DNA of 34,712 nt from CAZOJJ01 sp964580105 (GTDB lineage: Bacteria > Bacteroidota > Rhodothermia > Rhodothermales > Rubricoccaceae), in contig CAZOJJ010000029.1 in NCBI GenBank assembly GCA_964580105.1, positions 1-34,712 on the forward strand. Direction: 5' to 3'. The translations under genes and the position numbers were made by a program. The notes below the pieces were generated by a model. It searched no databases and was not told the origin of the DNA. It saw only the letters and a program-made list of their open reading frames with translations. Shown one piece after another: positions 32,937-34,712 of the stretch (position 1 is its first letter; the number at the start of each line of letters is the position of its first letter).

Positions 32937-33921
32937 ACGATTCGGCCTCCACCTGCGCGACGGAACCGAAGACGCCCACCCCGTTCTCGACGTTCGAGAT
33001 CACGTCCGGGATCTCGCCCGGCGAGAGCGTCGAGGGGTTGAACTGAAGGTTCTGCGACCGGAGGAAGTCCTCCAGCGCCTGGTCCAGCGCCGTCGCGTAG
33101 AAGCGGTGGGGCCCGTAGAAGTTGATCATGAGCCAGGGGATGCGGATGGCGAGGGTGCCGTCCGGGTTGCGCTCGTAGTTCTCCGCATGGAGCAGCGGCG
33201 AGTTCCCGAGGACGAGGTCGTCCATGTCGACGGCGCCGTTCCGGAAGAGGGCCGAGGCGAAGGGCGTGAGCTGGTCCGGGTCGGGCTCGAGCGCCTCGAC
33301 GGTGAACACGTAGACCGAGGGCCGCCCGGGGTACTCGCTCGGCGTCACGTCAAACGTCGGCTGGGGGTCCACCTGGTAGCGGATGGTGTCGGCCGGCGGG
33401 CGGACGACCTCGAAGGGCGTCGGCACCGTCGTCTCGGCCCGCACGGTCCCGTAGCCCGGCACCTCGGCGACGAGGCGGTACGTCCGACCACCGGCCACCT
33501 CCACCGGCACGTCGTCCACGGGCCGGTAGAAGCCGTTCGAGCGATACACATAGTCGTAGACCCCCTCCACGCCCCCCGCCTCGGTGAGGAGTTCGACGTG
33601 GACGTCGGCATCCTCGATCCGCTGCGTGGCGTTCTCCGACGTGTCGTACGGAATGGATTCCAGCAGGCGCACGGCGGGAAGCGGCTCGTCGGCGTAGAGG
33701 ATGGCCCCGACGACGACCTGGGGCTCGAAGGGCGCGGGGGCGAGCCCGTCGCATCCGGCGAGGAGCCCGGCGAGGAGCCCGGCGAGGAGCCCGGCGAGGA
33801 GCCCGGTGAGGAGCGGCAGGGTCGCCGCGAGGCGGAGCGCAAGGCAGCGGAGCGCAAGGCAGCGGAGCGCAAGGCAGCGGAGCGCAAGGCAGCGGAGCGC
33901 AAGGCAGCGGAGGCGGCGCAT
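32920..33921 (-). CDS. DUF4249 family lipoprotein with repeat-built signal peptide
   Basis: This 333-residue lipoprotein belongs to DUF4249, Bacteroidota proteins encoded next to TonB-dependent receptors and thought to be their surface partners. It shows an early VVVGAILYADEPLP strand, VPVEVAGGRTYRLVAEVPGYGTVRAETTVP, FDVTPSEYPGRPSVYVFTVEA and a C-terminal INFYGPHRFYATALDQALEDFL. The first 57 residues are extraordinary: five CLALR repeats, then LAATLPLLTG, then four LLAG repeats ending in the lipobox LLAGC (Cys57). The gene's ATG overlaps the receptor's stop as ATGA, so the two are co-translated. The ligand of the pair is unknown. The 3' end overlaps the TIP30-like gene. Confidence 0.9.
   Translation of the reverse strand: MRRLRCLALRCLALRCLALRCLALRCLALRLAATLPLLTGLLAGLLAGLLAGLLAGCDGLAPAPFEPQVVVGAILYADEPLPAVRLLESIPYDTSENATQRIEDADVHVELLTEAGGVEGVYDYVYRSNGFYRPVDDVPVEVAGGRTYRLVAEVPGYGTVRAETTVPTPFEVVRPPADTIRYQVDPQPTFDVTPSEYPGRPSVYVFTVEALEPDPDQLTPFASALFRNGAVDMDDLVLGNSPLLHAENYERNPDGTLAIRIPWLMINFYGPHRFYATALDQALEDFLRSQNLQFNPSTLSPGEIPDVISNVENGVGVFGSVAQVEAESFIARP
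33755..33814. repeat. 12-bp tandem repeat encoding the lipobox region (LLAG units)
   Basis: Four perfect 12-bp copies (33755-33766, 33767-33778, 33779-33790, 33791-33802) and a fifth with one mismatch (33803-33814) encode LLAG repeats, the last of which gives the lipobox before Cys57. The unit is a multiple of three, so any change in number keeps the frame and only alters the length of the hydrophobic core. Confidence 0.95.
33834..33910. repeat. 15-bp tandem repeat encoding CLALR units at the N-terminus
   Basis: Four perfect copies of AAGGCAGCGGAGCGC (33841-33855, 33856-33870, 33871-33885, 33886-33900) are flanked by partial copies on both sides, about five in total. In the DUF4249 gene they encode CLALR repeats, giving alternating Arg and hydrophobic residues directly after the start. 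Confidence 0.95.
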
Positions 33922-34712
33922 CAGAACCGGAGCTGGAGCGAGACGTTGGGCAGGATCGGGAGCTGGCGGACGACGTCGCGCGAGGGCGGGTCGCCGCCGA
34001 AGTCGTAGGCGTAGAACCAGACGTTGCGCCGGTTGTAGACGTTGACGGCCTGGAGGAGCAGCTCGTAGTCGGCGACGCCGAACAGGCGGCCCTCCTTCTT
34101 CAGCCCCACGTCGAGCCGGTGGTAGGCCGGCAGGCGCGCCTCGTTGAGTCCGCCCGTCACGAGCACGTTCACGTCGCCCTGGATGAAATCCACATTGCCG
34201 ACGCGGTAGCGGCCGACGACCTCGGTGTAGGCCTGGCCCGTCGCGTACGAACCCGCCGCCGTCACCGACCAGCCCCGCCCCAGCCGCGCCGTCACCACCG
34301 CGCTCACGTCGTGCAGCCGGTCGTACTTCGGCGCGTAGTACGCACCGAACCCCGCCTGACCCGGGAAACGACGACGCGTCACCCCCGCCGTGTAGCCGAT
34401 CAGACCCGTCACCGGGCCCGCCGGCTTCTCCACCAGGAACTCCGCCCCGTAGGCGTACCCCTCTCCGATACGGAACAGCTCCGCGTACGACAGCCCCGCC
34501 ACGTCCTGCAGCTCCGGCCGCAGGTCGAAGAGCTGCCGCATCGTCCGCCCGTAGAGCTCCACGTCGAACCGGTACCCGCCCGGCAGCCTCGTCTTGAGCC
34601 CCACGGCCACCTGATCGCTCTCCGCCGGCGCGACGCCCTCCCCCGCCGTCAGCCAGAGGTCGAACCCCGAGAAGGCCTCGTTCGAGATCAGCGTCAGGAA
34701 CTGGTAGTACCG
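33921..34712 (-). CDS. TonB-dependent receptor, C-terminal part (runs off the window)
   Basis: The 263 residues present are the last beta-strands of an outer membrane receptor barrel. YQFLTLISNEAFSGFDLWL and SDQVAVGLKTRLPGGYRFDVELYGRTM are typical of the receptors paired with DUF4249 lipoproteins. Alternating aromatic/charged strands follow, then LLQAVNVYNRRNVWFYAYDFGG, ending in the C-terminal strand SLQLRF with the terminal Phe needed for barrel assembly. The frame is open to the window edge, so the plug domain and start lie beyond it. The stop overlaps the DUF4249 start (ATGA). The barrel presumably imports a scarce nutrient using TonB energy. Confidence 0.93.
   Translation of the reverse strand, partial: RYYQFLTLISNEAFSGFDLWLTAGEGVAPAESDQVAVGLKTRLPGGYRFDVELYGRTMRQLFDLRPELQDVAGLSYAELFRIGEGYAYGAEFLVEKPAGPVTGLIGYTAGVTRRRFPGQAGFGAYYAPKYDRLHDVSAVVTARLGRGWSVTAAGSYATGQAYTEVVGRYRVGNVDFIQGDVNVLVTGGLNEARLPAYHRLDVGLKKEGRLFGVADYELLLQAVNVYNRRNVWFYAYDFGGDPPSRDVVRQLPILPNVSLQLRF

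Overview
The window looks like chromosomal DNA from a high-GC member of the Rhodothermota/Bacteroidota side of the tree (Rhodothermia, perhaps Rubricoccaceae-like; this is inference). The supporting signs are a Por/T9SS-type C-terminal sorting tail, a GWxTD protein, a DUF4249 lipoprotein coupled to a TonB-dependent receptor, a DUF3667 protein, and promoter-like elements of the Bacteroidota type (TTG, about 19-21 bases, TAnnTTTG). Genes are dense, overlaps are common, and no rRNA, tRNA, insertion sequence, prophage or CRISPR array is visible.

Layout. 1-1.9 kb: a T9SS-secreted beta-propeller-like protein. 1.9-6.1 kb (minus strand): a run GWxTD protein > TsaC > AsnRS > nucleoside deaminase, with start/stop overlaps at both ends of the run. 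6.3-7.9 kb: ATP-type PEP carboxykinase. 8-14 kb (minus): pyruvate dehydrogenase E1alpha, E1beta and E2, followed by a metallophosphoesterase and a DUF3667 membrane protein. 14.2-17.5 kb (plus): a dolichol-phosphate-mannose-synthase-like glycosyltransferase, the remnant of a secreted T9SS protein, NADP-isocitrate dehydrogenase and IF-1. 17.6-24.8 kb: a secreted M49-like metallopeptidase, a penicillin acylase family protein, a DUF2188 protein, an M28 aminopeptidase-like lipoprotein and an unknown lipoprotein. 24.8-27.6 kb: a tRNA-queuosine mannosyltransferase-like protein with a small partner gene, a ComF protein and an orphan ABC ATPase. 27.6-32.9 kb (plus): a tight operon of a Cu/Zn-SOD-like protein that has lost its copper site, two tandem M15-like (DUF5715-type) membrane-anchored proteins, a family B DNA polymerase and a TIP30-like oxidoreductase. 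32.9 kb to the end (minus): a DUF4249 lipoprotein and the C-terminal part of its TonB-dependent receptor.

How the genes fit together. PckA, the PDH subunits and Icd form a central carbon core (PEP/oxaloacetate, pyruvate to acetyl-CoA, TCA cycle). TsaC, AsnRS, IF-1 and the queuosine mannosyltransferase-like protein belong to translation and tRNA modification. A set of secreted hydrolases and lipoproteins (M49, Ntn acylase, M28, T9SS protein, DUF4249/TonB receptor) suits a heterotroph that uses peptides or amides.

The most unusual signals are these. (1) Perfect short tandem duplications (7-20 bp units) recur across the window, and several sit on start codons, stop codons or signal peptides. 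(2) The SOD-like protein keeps its zinc ligands but has lost three of four copper ligands. (3) The M15-like pair is translationally coupled to a family B DNA polymerase. (4) AsnRS carries a charged insertion of about 70 residues. (5) Two convergent gene pairs end in the same CTAG. (6) Most start codons follow pyrimidine-rich leaders without a Shine-Dalgarno sequence.
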